Shown piece by piece: positions 36,460 through 46,094 of a stretch of 64,000 bases of DNA; the stretch's first letter is position 1; each line of letters starts with the position of its first letter. A program made the translations under genes and the position numbers. The notes below the pieces were generated by a model. The model was not told the origin of the DNA. It saw nothing but the letters and a program-made list of their open reading frames with translations, and searched no databases. The stretch comes from Saccharophagus sp. K07 (GTDB lineage: Bacteria; Pseudomonadota; Gammaproteobacteria; Pseudomonadales; Cellvibrionaceae), in assembly GCF_014336955.1 (NCBI RefSeq), contig NZ_QRAI01000001.1:620001-684000 (forward strand), given 5' to 3'.

Positions 36460-37449
36460 CTAGACAAGTCGGCTTCCCGCAGAGTTCATATACTTTTGTG
36501 CTTCGTGCAGCAGGCTCGCGGGCGCTCCGGCGCGCGTTGCGTTTTCGCTGAGAAAACGGCGGAAGTATTTTCCGCCGGGCTGGCCGGCGTAGAGACCGAG
36601 AATATGCCTCGTCATATGATTCAACCTCGCACCCTGGCGAATCTGGTTCTCACAATAAGGAATAAATGCTTCCAAAACCTGGTCACGGGTCAGCGACTCG
36701 GCATTTTCGCCATAGATCTCTCTATCCACATCGGCCAATACAAACGGATTGTGATAAGCCTCGCGGCCCAGCATTACGCCATCCACGTGTTCTAAAAGGT
36801 CGTGACAGGTGGTCAAGTTGGTAATGCCGCCGTTGATCACAATGGTGAGATGGGGAAAACGCTGTTTCAGGGCAAAAACCCGGTCGTACAGCAGCGGTGG
36901 AATTTCACGGTTTTCTTTCGGGCTTAATCCCTGCAGCCAGGCTTTGCGGGCGTGCACGATAAAAACATTGCAGCCGGTTTGGGCAATGATACTGACGAAG
37001 TGGTGAAGGTGTTCTTCGCTGTCGTGATCATCCACCCCGGTGCGGTGTTTGACGGTCACCGGTATGTTCACGGCTTCCCGCATAGCGGCGATACAGTCGG
37101 CTACGGTCTGTGGCTCCGTCATCAAACAGGCACCGATGCGGCCTTCCTGTACGCGGTCGCTGGGGCAGCCGCAGTTGAGGTTTACCTCGTCGTAGCCGTA
37201 GTCCTCCGCAATGCGCGCGCATTCCGCCAGGGCTTTAGGATCGTTGCCGCCGAGTTGTAGGGCGACAGGTTGCTCTTCCGGATTAAAGCGCAAAAAGCGG
37301 TCCCGGTCGCCGCGCAGAATCGCACCGGTGGTCACCATCTCGGTGTACAAACGGGCTCGCTTGGATAACAGCCGCCAGAAATAGCGGCAGTGACGGTCAC
37401 TCCAATCCATCATGGGGGCGAGACAAAAACGCCAGTCGCGCTCGTGCAT
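36460..37449 (-). CDS. dusA: tRNA-dihydrouridine synthase A
   Basis: A 329-residue flavoenzyme that reduces uridines in the tRNA D-loop. [17 protein letters not shown] near residue 9 is the FMN-site start that identifies Dus[19 protein letters not shown] near residue 86 holds the catalytic Cys, and VKHRTGVD near residue 130 binds FMN. GAGG six bases upstream supports the ATG at 37449; the longer frame would add about 75 improbable residues. Confidence 0.95.
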   Translation of the reverse strand: MHERDWRFCLAPMMDWSDRHCRYFWRLLSKRARLYTEMVTTGAILRGDRDRFLRFNPEEQPVALQLGGNDPKALAECARIAEDYGYDEVNLNCGCPSDRVQEGRIGACLMTEPQTVADCIAAMREAVNIPVTVKHRTGVDDHDSEEHLHHFVSIIAQTGCNVFIVHARKAWLQGLSPKENREIPPLLYDRVFALKQRFPHLTIVINGGITNLTTCHDLLEHVDGVMLGREAYHNPFVLADVDREIYGENAESLTRDQVLEAFIPYCENQIRQGARLNHMTRHILGLYAGQPGGKYFRRFLSENATRAGAPASLLHEAQKYMNSAGSRLV

Positions 37450-37598
37450 GGAAAACCTCAGGCAAAAATCGGCCGCATAGCTTATGCGGGTCGCGAGGCG
37501 ATAGGAAGTTCTGTTAGACAGGCGATGCGGATTCATAGGTTTTCCGGCTGCATGCGTATAAAATGCCTGGCTTTCGCATAGCCAACGGGGATTAGGCG

Positions 37599-38357
37599 AT
37601 GATTCGAGTAGTAAATAAGCAGTGGCTAGGTTTCGTATGGGTGCTGGCGGTTTTGCTGCTGAGCGCCTGCGCATCCACGCCCAAAAGCGCTCAGGATGGC
37701 GAACCCATTGAACCGCCTAAGGATCCTTGGGAAGGATTCAATCGCAAAATGTTTGCGTTCAACGATACCCTCGACCGTTTTTTTCTCAAACCCGTCGCAC
37801 AGGGCTACCGCTTCGTCACGCCAGATCCGGTTGAAACCGGGGTTTCAAATTTTTTCAGCAACCTCGGCGAAGTCTCCAATGTGGTGAATAACATGCTGCA
37901 GTGGAAGTGGCGCAAGGTCGGTAACAGCACCGGGCGTCTATTGCTGAATACCACCGTGGGTTTTGGCGGATTGTTTGATGTGGCTCGCTACGCAGGTTTG
38001 CCAAAGCAGGATCCCGAGTCCTTTGGCCAGACGCTTTCTTATTGGGGGGTAAGCAGTGGCCCTTACGTGATTCTTCCTTTCCTTGGTCCTTCTACCATGA
38101 CTGACACAGTGGCATCGCCGGTCGATTGGTATCTGGACCCATTCAGCTATGTGGATGACAACACCGTCCTCTATGGCACCAAAGCTCTGGATATTCTGCA
38201 GTCTCGCGCTGCCTTGCTCGATGCCGAAAAGTTGATTTCCGGTGATAAATACGTATTTATCCGCGAAGCCTACCTGCAGCGGCGCGAATATCTGGTACAG
38301 GATGGCCAAGTCCAAGATGATTTCGGCGGAGAACTGGAAGATTTCGACGATTTTTAA
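37599..38357 (+). CDS. mlaA: MlaA/VacJ-family outer membrane lipoprotein
   Basis: A 252-residue lipoprotein of the phospholipid-trafficking system that removes misplaced phospholipid from the outer leaflet. A signal peptide with lipobox LLSAC places Cys near residue 24. DPWEGFNRKMFAFNDTLDRF near residue 42 is the family hallmark, and QTLSYWGVSSGPYVILPFLG near residue 143 the second block. No other Mla genes are nearby. The order mlaA - response regulator/phosphatase - STAS with tal and dusA close by resembles Pseudomonas. Confidence 0.93.
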   Translation: MIRVVNKQWLGFVWVLAVLLLSACASTPKSAQDGEPIEPPKDPWEGFNRKMFAFNDTLDRFFLKPVAQGYRFVTPDPVETGVSNFFSNLGEVSNVVNNMLQWKWRKVGNSTGRLLLNTTVGFGGLFDVARYAGLPKQDPESFGQTLSYWGVSSGPYVILPFLGPSTMTDTVASPVDWYLDPFSYVDDNTVLYGTKALDILQSRAALLDAEKLISGDKYVFIREAYLQRREYLVQDGQVQDDFGGELEDFDDF

Positions 38358-38539
38358 TCCAAGTATGCATAACATAATGGCGCCGTCCTTGCTGGCGGCA
38401 CCTGCGCAAAAATGCCCACAAAATTTCCCGTTCAGCGCAGCGGTTGCACAGTACTCATATACGGGTTAGTGTTTAGGTTAGTGTTTTTTCGCTCCAGCAA
38501 ATTACTTTCTAATAATTAATCCAAAAAAGCGGGTGAGAG

Positions 38540-39733
38540 ATGACTGAGCGGGGCCGCCAGCTTCTGGTAATCGACGACGATAGTCTGGTCCGTCAAAGCA
38601 TAGTGGCCTATCTGGAAGATAGCGGATTCAGGGTTCATGAAGAGTCCGACGGTCACTCCGGTATTGCTTGGTTTCGTAAAAATAAACCCGATCTTGTTCT
38701 GACTGATCTGCGTATGCCGGATCTCGATGGTTTGTCATTGATGCGAGCCGTCAAACAAATTGATCCCGACACACCCGTGATAGTGATTTCTGGACTGGGA
38801 ATGGTGTCGGATGTAGTGGAAGCGCTGCGTTTAGGCGCGGCGGATTATTTGATAAAACCTCTCGTCGACATGGAAGTGTTAACACATTCGATCAACAAGG
38901 CCTTATCCGTACTGGATCTGCAGCGCGAGAATCAGCGATATCGCCGCGATCTGGAAAAAGCCAACCGCGAAATGCGTGAATACGTGCGGGTTCTGGAGCG
39001 CGATCAACAGGCGGGGCGGCAAGTGCAAATTAACCTGTTACCACCAACGCCCGTGCAATACGGCAATATCACAGTCGCGCACAAAATTGTCCCCTCTTTG
39101 TATTTAAGCGGCGATTTTATTGATTACGGTTTGATAAATAACCGGTATTTGTCCTTTTATCTCACGGATATCTCGGGTCATGGCGCTTCATCCGCCTTTG
39201 TGACCGTCTGGCTAAAACAGCTCGTTAGGCGCATCATTCGCGAACGCCGCGTTTTTCAACCGCAGGATGACTTCCAAATTGATGCGGCGGAATGGCTGTC
39301 GATGATCAACCAGGAACTGATGCGCTCCAAATTCGGCTGCCATCTGACCTGTTTTGTCGGCATTCTTGATACCGAAACCCGGGAAATGCGTTACGTGTTG
39401 GGAGGCCATCTCCCGCTGCCGGTTCTGGTGGTCGATGGAGAGGCGACGTTCCTGCCGGGTAAAGGCAAGCCGGTGGGGATTTTTAAAGATGCAACCTGGG
39501 AAGTGTTTCATGCCACGCTGCCCGAGAAGTTTTCGTTAACGGTGTTTTCGGACGGCATTCTGGAAGTGCTGCCGCCCCTCGATTTAATAGGCAAGGAACA
39601 GTGCCTGCTAGACTTGATGAAAAACAGCCCCGGTGATTTGGAAGGCATCTGGTCGGGCTTGGGACTCGATAAGATACGAGACATGCCCGACGACATAGCC
39701 GTCCTCACCCTTAAGGCAGGTGATGTAACATGA
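38540..39733 (+). CDS. Response regulator with C-terminal PP2C phosphatase (RssB-like)
   Basis: A 397-residue cytoplasmic protein. Residues 8-120 are a receiver domain: acidic pocket in VIDDDSL, phosphorylated Asp in DLVLTDLRMP, conserved Lys in DYLIKPL. A coiled linker (about 130-165) leads to a SpoIIE-type phosphatase: GDFIDYG, LTDISGHGASSAF, VFSDGILEV and MPDDIAVLTL keep all the metal-binding acids, so activity is expected. Such proteins dephosphorylate a STAS partner in response to a histidine kinase. The STAS gene overlaps by four bases. E. coli RssB has a degenerate phosphatase and a different role, so the symbol is left empty. Confidence 0.88.
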   Translation: MTERGRQLLVIDDDSLVRQSIVAYLEDSGFRVHEESDGHSGIAWFRKNKPDLVLTDLRMPDLDGLSLMRAVKQIDPDTPVIVISGLGMVSDVVEALRLGAADYLIKPLVDMEVLTHSINKALSVLDLQRENQRYRRDLEKANREMREYVRVLERDQQAGRQVQINLLPPTPVQYGNITVAHKIVPSLYLSGDFIDYGLINNRYLSFYLTDISGHGASSAFVTVWLKQLVRRIIRERRVFQPQDDFQIDAAEWLSMINQELMRSKFGCHLTCFVGILDTETREMRYVLGGHLPLPVLVVDGEATFLPGKGKPVGIFKDATWEVFHATLPEKFSLTVFSDGILEVLPPLDLIGKEQCLLDLMKNSPGDLEGIWSGLGLDKIRDMPDDIAVLTLKAGDVT

Positions 39734-40215
39734 GTTCCGGTCACATTTACGTCGCGGAACACGACGGAACCTACGTGATTAAGTTGGTGGGCGATGTCCG
39801 CCTCACGCTTTGTATTTCGTTCGACCAGTTCATCTCCACCATGTTTGGCGAGGAGAACTTTAAAACTGTGGTGTTCGATTTGCGCGAAGCAGAAGGCATC
39901 GACAGTACCACTCTTGGTCTGATGGCGAAGATTTCCATCGGTTCGCGCGATCTCGGCCACGGCAATCCTATAGTGGTCGCATCAAACCCAAGCATTCAGC
40001 GTCTTCTGATCTCGATGGGATTTGAAGATATCTTCGAATTGGTTTCAGACACAGATCTGCCCTTTAGCGGTACGCAGCCGCTGCCGGAGAATCTGGAAGA
40101 CGAAGCTGCCATAAAAGCGAAAGTCCTCGAAGCTCATCAGATTTTGATGGACCTAAACCAGCCCAATAAAGTCAAATTCCACGAGCTAGTGGAAACCCTC
40201 CGGGGCAAATACTAA
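39730..40215 (+). CDS. STAS-domain anti-sigma factor antagonist
   Basis: A 161-residue protein with an N-terminal STAS domain (residues 1-105) and a helical tail. VVFDLREAEGIDSTTLGLMA near residue 50 contains the Asp-Ser-Thr turn whose Ser is normally phosphorylated by an anti-sigma kinase and dephosphorylated by a PP2C partner. The ATG overlaps the phosphatase stop (ATGA), so the two form a partner-switching pair. No anti-sigma kinase gene is seen nearby. The target sigma or anti-sigma factor is unknown. Confidence 0.87.
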   Translation: MSSGHIYVAEHDGTYVIKLVGDVRLTLCISFDQFISTMFGEENFKTVVFDLREAEGIDSTTLGLMAKISIGSRDLGHGNPIVVASNPSIQRLLISMGFEDIFELVSDTDLPFSGTQPLPENLEDEAAIKAKVLEAHQILMDLNQPNKVKFHELVETLRGKY

Positions 40216-40289
40216 TTCCACAACTATTTCCACATAAGCGATGTTGGCGTGACAAAACAAAAAGTTGGCCAATCTATAAGAGGCTGTTT

Positions 40290-40943
40290 ATGGCGTTGGG
40301 ATCGTTGATCATTTCTTGGCGAGCTGGATTGGTGAATTTTTGCAACGGCGTTGCCGCAAAGCTCCGTTCTGCACTGGTTCTTGTGGCGGTTCTGATTCTT
40401 AGCGGCTGCGCGAGCACGGTCAGTACTCGGGTGAATACCTTCAGGACGCCGGGCGATATGCCGGCGAGCGGGTCAGTGACCGTTCAGGCCAGTGACCCGC
40501 AAATCAATCGCTCCCTGGAATTCGCCTGGTATCGGGGGCAAGTCGAAACAGCCTTGGCAAATCTCGGTTACACCATAACGTCTGATCCACAGGCGGCGGA
40601 ATTTGTCGCGTTTTTGGATTACGGTGTTGAGCCGGTTGAAGCCGGTCGCCGCGGTCCCTTGTTTACCACGGGCTGGGGGTTTGGTCGGTCGCGTTATTTC
40701 GGCACCAATGTCGTGTTTGTCGATGACGACCGCCGGCAAGAATTCCTCCGCCACGTTCAGCTGGTCATCGAGCGCAACGAACCAAACGGAGAGCGGGTAT
40801 ATGAAGTCTCCGGCGCCAGCCAGGGTCGTTGCGGGGTGATGTCCGTGGTGTTCGACGAGATGCTCGCTGCCATGCTCAAAGAGTTTCCTTCAGCCAACGC
40901 TTCGGTAAAAACCATTTCCGTCAAGGGTGACGCGCGCTGCTAG
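40290..40943 (+). CDS. DUF4136-type lipoprotein
   Basis: A 217-residue secreted lipoprotein. A long N-terminus with hydrophobic core (LVLVAVLILSGCAS) ends in lipobox LSGC, Cys near residue 39. The rest (AWYRGQVETALANLGYTI, AEFVAFLDYGVEP, and a C-terminal MLAAMLKEFP) follows the DUF4136 pattern. Function is unknown. An ATG closer to the hydrophobic segment is not available, so the unusually long n-region stands. Confidence 0.7.
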   Translation: MALGSLIISWRAGLVNFCNGVAAKLRSALVLVAVLILSGCASTVSTRVNTFRTPGDMPASGSVTVQASDPQINRSLEFAWYRGQVETALANLGYTITSDPQAAEFVAFLDYGVEPVEAGRRGPLFTTGWGFGRSRYFGTNVVFVDDDRRQEFLRHVQLVIERNEPNGERVYEVSGASQGRCGVMSVVFDEMLAAMLKEFPSANASVKTISVKGDARC

Positions 40944-41054
40944 AGGGCGCGTCATCTAGTCTTATTCTCAATCCTAGACACTCATCACCATTCCTAGATC
41001 ATATTTGTAAGAGCATTGGTCGGGCGGTTGTTTTAACCATGTTCTAGAAATAGA

Positions 41055-42677
41055 GTGTGGCCCCAAACTCGCTTGGACCAACTTGTGCAACGACTGACGC
41101 AGCTTATTTTTTTCATATTCAGTTTACGCACCGCGATGTTGCTGGTGGCCGTATGGCTGCTGGTCAGCGACCGTTTACCTGCTGCTTTTTTGCACGCCCA
41201 GGATCAGATCCAAACCCATATCTTTCGTTTGGGCCTGGCGATGAGCGAACTGCCGACGCCGAAAACCCAACTTACCGTTATCCATGTCCCTGATGAAGAA
41301 TATGACCACTGGTTAGTGGATCTGTCGGGCTCAGTGCAGCTGGAGCAGTTGATCGATAAAAAGGACGAATCCGCCATTTTGGGATTGGTGTTGGAGCGCC
41401 CGCTGCCGCTGGCGCAGCCAGCGGCAGAAGAGTTGTTAGGCGAGATTCAACGGGGACGGAAGGCCCGCGACGTTCACTATACGGATGTGCAGGATTTGCT
41501 TGCCCGGCGAGAGAAACTACTGACCGCTTTGACTGCGCCGAGTACAGTTCTCGGGCTTATGGATCAAAGCTCGCACGAGCATGGAATCGTGGTGGAAGAT
41601 GGATTTACCCGGTATCCACAGGCGTTGCGCGATTGGCTTTGGCCGTGGCCAGCTCCTTTGCCGGAGACGGTAATCAGCCCCGAGCTTCAATATTTTCCTA
41701 TCGATAGCGCACCCAGCCCATCCAGACGCTTGGCTTCATTGGAAGATGACCAGGTTGTACCTATGTTTCCTTTGCAGTTTTGGGCCGCAAGTCAACACCT
41801 TCCGCCACCTGAGAGCGGGCCAGAGCAGGTCTTGAGCTGGCGGCGCGATCGGGGATTCGCCTTTGGCATTGAGGAAATTGCTACCTCCGTCAAAGCGGAA
41901 ATCACCCCACTTTACGGTGCTTTTTCCGGAATTCGCGCCTCGATGCGGCAAGTGGCCCTCAGTGCTGTGTTGGGGGGTGAAAAACTGACCGGATGGATAC
42001 TGGTGGGGCGAGACAGCAGCCCTGTATTAGAGCAGTCTGCCCAGATGATCGCTTCCTTGGGAGATGGGGCCTTTCTGGTAGAACCTGTATGGTGGCCAGT
42101 TGTACAAAAAGCGCTGATGGTGGGAGCAGCGGTTTTTCTGGTTCTGCTTGTCCCTCTCTGGTCCTTGAAATGGGGCATCGGCATTTCCGCAACTGCATTG
42201 TTGGCGCTGGCGGGAGGGCAGTTGGTCGGGCAATCGCTGTTCGGTTATTGGTTGCCCTGCGGCGATGTTTGGCTGTTTATCGCGGTTGGTTTGCCGGTGA
42301 TGTTGCTCTGGCGCTTAAAGAAAAAATTGTGGCTTAACCTGTTTGAACGAGCCGATGCGGCCAGCCGAGCACTTGCCTCCATCGCCTTAGCGGAAGGTAG
42401 GTTAGAGGACACCTGGAGGCATCTGCGCCCTTGCCGCAGTACTCCCGAGACGCTCGACGCCCTGTATCAACTTGGACAGCGCTATGAATTGATCGGGGAT
42501 TTCGCCAATGCCTTAAGGGTATTCAAACATCTGCGTCGACGCCGTTGGCGCTACCGCGACGTGTCGGTGCAAATCAAACGACTGCGCGCCTGCCTGAGCT
42601 ATCAACAAATACACGATCAGCCGTCACATGAAGAGGGATTTACTGACGATGCAGCAAGGGTCTCCGCCGCCGGTTGA
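41055..42677 (+). CDS. CHASE2-like membrane protein with C-terminal helical repeats
   Basis: A 540-residue protein with a GTG start. One N-terminal membrane helix (about residues 25-45) is followed by a large periplasmic part (50-345) that begins LTVIHVPDEEYDHW, like a CHASE2 sensor domain. Two or three helices follow (about 350-415, for example VGAAVFLVLLVPLWSL). The cytoplasmic tail (430-520) has TPR-like pairs (ALYQLGQRYELIGDFANALR). No kinase, cyclase or phosphodiesterase domain follows, unlike most CHASE2 proteins. Several CHASE2 motifs look weakened. The function is unknown; a sensor or scaffold acting through protein contacts is inference. Confidence 0.6.
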   Translation: MWPQTRLDQLVQRLTQLIFFIFSLRTAMLLVAVWLLVSDRLPAAFLHAQDQIQTHIFRLGLAMSELPTPKTQLTVIHVPDEEYDHWLVDLSGSVQLEQLIDKKDESAILGLVLERPLPLAQPAAEELLGEIQRGRKARDVHYTDVQDLLARREKLLTALTAPSTVLGLMDQSSHEHGIVVEDGFTRYPQALRDWLWPWPAPLPETVISPELQYFPIDSAPSPSRRLASLEDDQVVPMFPLQFWAASQHLPPPESGPEQVLSWRRDRGFAFGIEEIATSVKAEITPLYGAFSGIRASMRQVALSAVLGGEKLTGWILVGRDSSPVLEQSAQMIASLGDGAFLVEPVWWPVVQKALMVGAAVFLVLLVPLWSLKWGIGISATALLALAGGQLVGQSLFGYWLPCGDVWLFIAVGLPVMLLWRLKKKLWLNLFERADAASRALASIALAEGRLEDTWRHLRPCRSTPETLDALYQLGQRYELIGDFANALRVFKHLRRRRWRYRDVSVQIKRLRACLSYQQIHDQPSHEEGFTDDAARVSAAG

Positions 42678-42698
42678 TGCCAACGACGGAGTCCGGAC

Positions 42699-43439
42699 TT
42701 ACTCGTCCTGCGGTTTGTGCAGTTGGATGGGATCTCGTTTTTTGCGCAGGCGCAAATTGAGCATTTCGACTCCCAGAGAAAACGCCATCGCGAAGTAGAT
42801 ATAACCCTTCGGAACATGGACGTCGAAACCTTCGACCATCAGCGTCAGACCGACCATCACCAGGAATGACAGGGCGAGTATCTTCACAGTGGGGTGAGAT
42901 TCCACAAAGTCGCCGATCGGCCGAGCGGCAAATAGCATAACCCCGACCGCCAGCACTATGGCGATTGCCATCACCATCACGTCGTCTGCCAAGCCCACGG
43001 CTGTGATCACCGAATCCAGCGAAAAGACGATATCTAAAATCGCAATCTGCACCAGAATCATCAGCATGTTGGATGCCCCGATAGGGCGTTCTGACTCTTC
43101 AGCGCCTTCAAGGCTGTTGTGGATCTCATGGGTCGCTTTGGCCAGCAGGAACAAACCCCCGCCGATCAAAATGATATCGCGCCCGGAAATCTCCTCTCCC
43201 AGCACAGTAAACCAGGGGTCCGTCAGGCCCATCACCCATGCCAGCGAAAACAGCAGGGCGAGGCGGGTGAGCATGGCGAGCGCCAAACCCAGTCGGCGCG
43301 CCACATTGCGCTGGCGCGCGGGCAGACGTCCGACCAGGATGGAGATAAAGATGATGTTGTCGATGCCGAGAACGATCTCCAGCGCGGTTAGCGTCGCCAA
43401 AGCAATCCAGGCTTCCGGGTTGCTAAGCCATTCGAACAT
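42699..43439 (-). CDS. TerC-family membrane protein
   Basis: A 246-residue protein with seven or eight membrane helices. EIVLGIDNIIFISILVGRLP near residue 21 and DIVFSLDSVITAVGLADD near residue 134 carry the paired Asp residues of the TerC/Alx family, linked to manganese or calcium export in some members. HEIHNSLEG near residue 105 is the loop between halves. The short form lacks CBS and CorC domains. It follows secDF by 24 bases in the same direction, so TerC may serve metal loading of exported proteins, which is inference. Confidence 0.88.
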   Translation of the reverse strand: MFEWLSNPEAWIALATLTALEIVLGIDNIIFISILVGRLPARQRNVARRLGLALAMLTRLALLFSLAWVMGLTDPWFTVLGEEISGRDIILIGGGLFLLAKATHEIHNSLEGAEESERPIGASNMLMILVQIAILDIVFSLDSVITAVGLADDVMVMAIAIVLAVGVMLFAARPIGDFVESHPTVKILALSFLVMVGLTLMVEGFDVHVPKGYIYFAMAFSLGVEMLNLRLRKKRDPIQLHKPQDE

Positions 43440-43463
43440 AACGAACTCCTAATTGTGTTTTAG

Positions 43464-45989
43464 TTATGGCATTTCATCGAGTTGCTGACGCAGCTCTTCG
43501 GCGCTGGGGCGCAATTGTGACAAGCCTTTGCGAATTCTCCGTTCGCCGAGCAGCAGAACTATAGGCGCAGCGATAAAGATAGACGAACTGGTGCCGACGA
43601 CTATACCGAAGAGCATAGGCAGGGCGAAGCTCGCCACTGCATCACCACCGGCAATCGCCATGGGTGAAATGGCGAGGAAAGTTGTGACCGAGGTGAAGAT
43701 GGTGCGCGTCAGGGTCGACGTAATGCTCTCGTTCAACACTTCCGCCAAGGGTTTATCGGGAGACTGTCGCAGAAACTCCCTCATGCGGTCGAAGACGACC
43801 ACCTTGTCGTTCACCGAGTAACCAATCAGCGCGAGCAATGCCGCGACCGCAGTCAGATTAAACTCCACGCCCGCCAGCACAAAGAAGCCAATGGTTTTGG
43901 TCATGTCCAAGGCCAGGGTGAGGGTTGCTCCGATTGCAAAATGAGATTCAAAACGAATCCATAGGTAAACCAGCATGCCGAGGCCGGCGATCACTATGGC
44001 GAGAATCGTCGCATCGCTGAAGTTGCCGCTGACTTTCGGGCCAACGACTTCGACGCGGGGAAATTCCGCATCCGGGCTGACGCTTCGCACTGCAGTTTTC
44101 AGATCTTCCACGGGCGCGCCACTGGCGACTTGTTCGGCACTCTGGCTGGGTAGGCGAATCAAATAGCTACCGGTTTCGCCAAACTCCTGAATCGCCGCAC
44201 TGGCGAAATTCTGCTGGCGCAAACTATCGCGCAAGGTTTCCACTGAAGTACCTGGAGCGCGAACTTCGATAACACTGCCGCCGGTAAAGTCGATGCCGTA
44301 ATTCATGCCGGGTGCGACAAACAAAATCGCCGAGGCAACCGATAAGACGATGGATACGGCGAGGCCGATATAGCGCCCGCGCATAAAGTTGATGGTGCGG
44401 TTGCTCAGTCTATCCAGAGCCTTGATGGTCGAGATATTCAGCGTATCGCCGGACAGTTTGCGAACGCGCCATTCCATCAGCAAACGCGTTACCGCAATCG
44501 CTGTGAACATGGAGATGATCAATCCCACCGCCATAGTGACCGCAAATCCCCGCACCGGGCCGCTGCCAAACAGGAATAACAAGCTGATAGCGATCAGCGA
44601 CGTGATATTGGAATCGAGAATGGTGCTGTAAGCGCGTTTGAAACCGGCGTCGAGCGCCGCATAGGCAGAATTGCCATTAAGGGATTCTTCGCGGATGCGT
44701 TCGTTGATCAGGATGTTCGCATCCACCGCCATGCCGATACTCAGGATAAAACCGGCAATGCCCGGCAGGGTCAGGGTCGCGCCGAACAGGGTCAGAATGC
44801 CGAACACCAGGCCGATGTTGATGGCCAATCCGGTGCAGGCAATCAACCCCCAACGGCCGTAGATCACCACCATAAACACGAACACCAGCAGCGCGCCTAT
44901 GACGCCGGTAGTGATGCCCATGGAGATGGAGTCGCTGCCCAGGTCTGGCCCGACGGTGCGTTCTTCAATCACTTTGAGAGGGGCGGGCAGGGCACCGGCG
45001 CGCAATAGAAGCGCGAGATCATTGGCGCTGGCGGAGGTGAAGTTGCCGCTGATTTCGCCGCTGCCGCCGGTAATGGCACTGCGGATCACCGGCGCGGTGA
45101 TGACCTTGCCGTCTAGCACTATGGCAAACGGGCGGCCGATATTTTTGGTGGTGATGTCGGCAAACCGGCGCGCGCCTTCACTGTCGAGGCGGAAGTTGAC
45201 CACGGGCTCGCGCGTATCCGGATGAAAACCGAGCTGGGCGTCGCTGATATGCCGGCCTTCCAATGCTACGCGCGCTTCCAGCTGGTAACGCTCGTTAGGT
45301 CCGTCGCCGGGCACTGTGATAACGCGGGTTTGCCCTTGTGAGCTGCCGTCCGCCACCAGATGGAACGTCATTTTGGCGGTGGTGCCGAGCAACTGGCGGA
45401 TATAGGCGGGATCATCCACCCCGGGTAACTGGACCAACACCCCGTCCTCACCCTGGCGGGTGATGGTCGGGTCGACCAAACCAGTCTCATTCAGGCGGCG
45501 GCGTACCACCTCAAGGCTGCGCTCCACTGCATCCTTGCGGACGGACTCGGAAAATTCTTTGCTGGCGCTGATGCTCAGGGATTGTGAGCTCACTTCCACC
45601 CGATAACCGCGCGTGCCGTTGGCGAGACCTTCCAAAAGCGGACGGATGGCCTCGCGCACCTTCTCCAGATCGGCTGGATTGGTGGGGGTGATATGGATTT
45701 CACCGCGTCTGACTTCCGGTCGGCTGTGAAAAATGCGCAGCTCACGCAATTTGGCACTGATCTGGTCGGCGAGATCCTGATTCTTTTCCGCCAGCAGGTT
45801 TTGTGTATCCACCTCCATCAACAGGTGAGAGCCGCCGCGCAGGTCGAGGCCGAGGGTCAGAGTATTACTGGAATACCAGGAAGGCAGTTTTTGCAAAACA
45901 TGTTCGGGCAATACATTGGGCAGTGCACTGAGCAGGCCCAACAGAATAAAAAAGCTGTACACCACAGCTCGAGTGGAAAGAGAGCGCAT
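43464..45989 (-). CDS. secDF: Fused SecD-SecF protein translocase subunit
   Basis: An 841-residue inner membrane RND protein that uses the proton gradient to help pull proteins through SecYEG. LGLDLRGGSHLLMEVD near residue 46 is the SecD start and GIAGFILSIGMAVDANILIN near residue 415 its membrane signature. A second half from about residue 555 repeats the fold: GIDFTGGSVIEV is the SecF start and ALIGYSVNDKVVVFDRMREF its signature Asp/Arg helix. GAGG upstream supports the ATG at 45989. The classical gammaproteobacterial genes are separate and follow yajC; neither is the case here, so this may be a second, fused copy. Confidence 0.92.
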   Translation of the reverse strand: MRSLSTRAVVYSFFILLGLLSALPNVLPEHVLQKLPSWYSSNTLTLGLDLRGGSHLLMEVDTQNLLAEKNQDLADQISAKLRELRIFHSRPEVRRGEIHITPTNPADLEKVREAIRPLLEGLANGTRGYRVEVSSQSLSISASKEFSESVRKDAVERSLEVVRRRLNETGLVDPTITRQGEDGVLVQLPGVDDPAYIRQLLGTTAKMTFHLVADGSSQGQTRVITVPGDGPNERYQLEARVALEGRHISDAQLGFHPDTREPVVNFRLDSEGARRFADITTKNIGRPFAIVLDGKVITAPVIRSAITGGSGEISGNFTSASANDLALLLRAGALPAPLKVIEERTVGPDLGSDSISMGITTGVIGALLVFVFMVVIYGRWGLIACTGLAINIGLVFGILTLFGATLTLPGIAGFILSIGMAVDANILINERIREESLNGNSAYAALDAGFKRAYSTILDSNITSLIAISLLFLFGSGPVRGFAVTMAVGLIISMFTAIAVTRLLMEWRVRKLSGDTLNISTIKALDRLSNRTINFMRGRYIGLAVSIVLSVASAILFVAPGMNYGIDFTGGSVIEVRAPGTSVETLRDSLRQQNFASAAIQEFGETGSYLIRLPSQSAEQVASGAPVEDLKTAVRSVSPDAEFPRVEVVGPKVSGNFSDATILAIVIAGLGMLVYLWIRFESHFAIGATLTLALDMTKTIGFFVLAGVEFNLTAVAALLALIGYSVNDKVVVFDRMREFLRQSPDKPLAEVLNESITSTLTRTIFTSVTTFLAISPMAIAGGDAVASFALPMLFGIVVGTSSSIFIAAPIVLLLGERRIRKGLSQLRPSAEELRQQLDEMP

Positions 45990-46094
45990 GAATAACCTCG
46001 TGTTGTTATGCGCGAACAGCACATCAAAAAGCATCGGGTGCAGGCGATGGGTTCGCTGAGCCGCTAGCGGCGGTAAATGTGGAAGTGGTGGAGG

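Noticed and set aside
35424..36551. A plus-strand frame of 375 codons opposite transaldolase
   Set aside because: Tal is unmistakable on the minus strand and the antisense product shows no family features.
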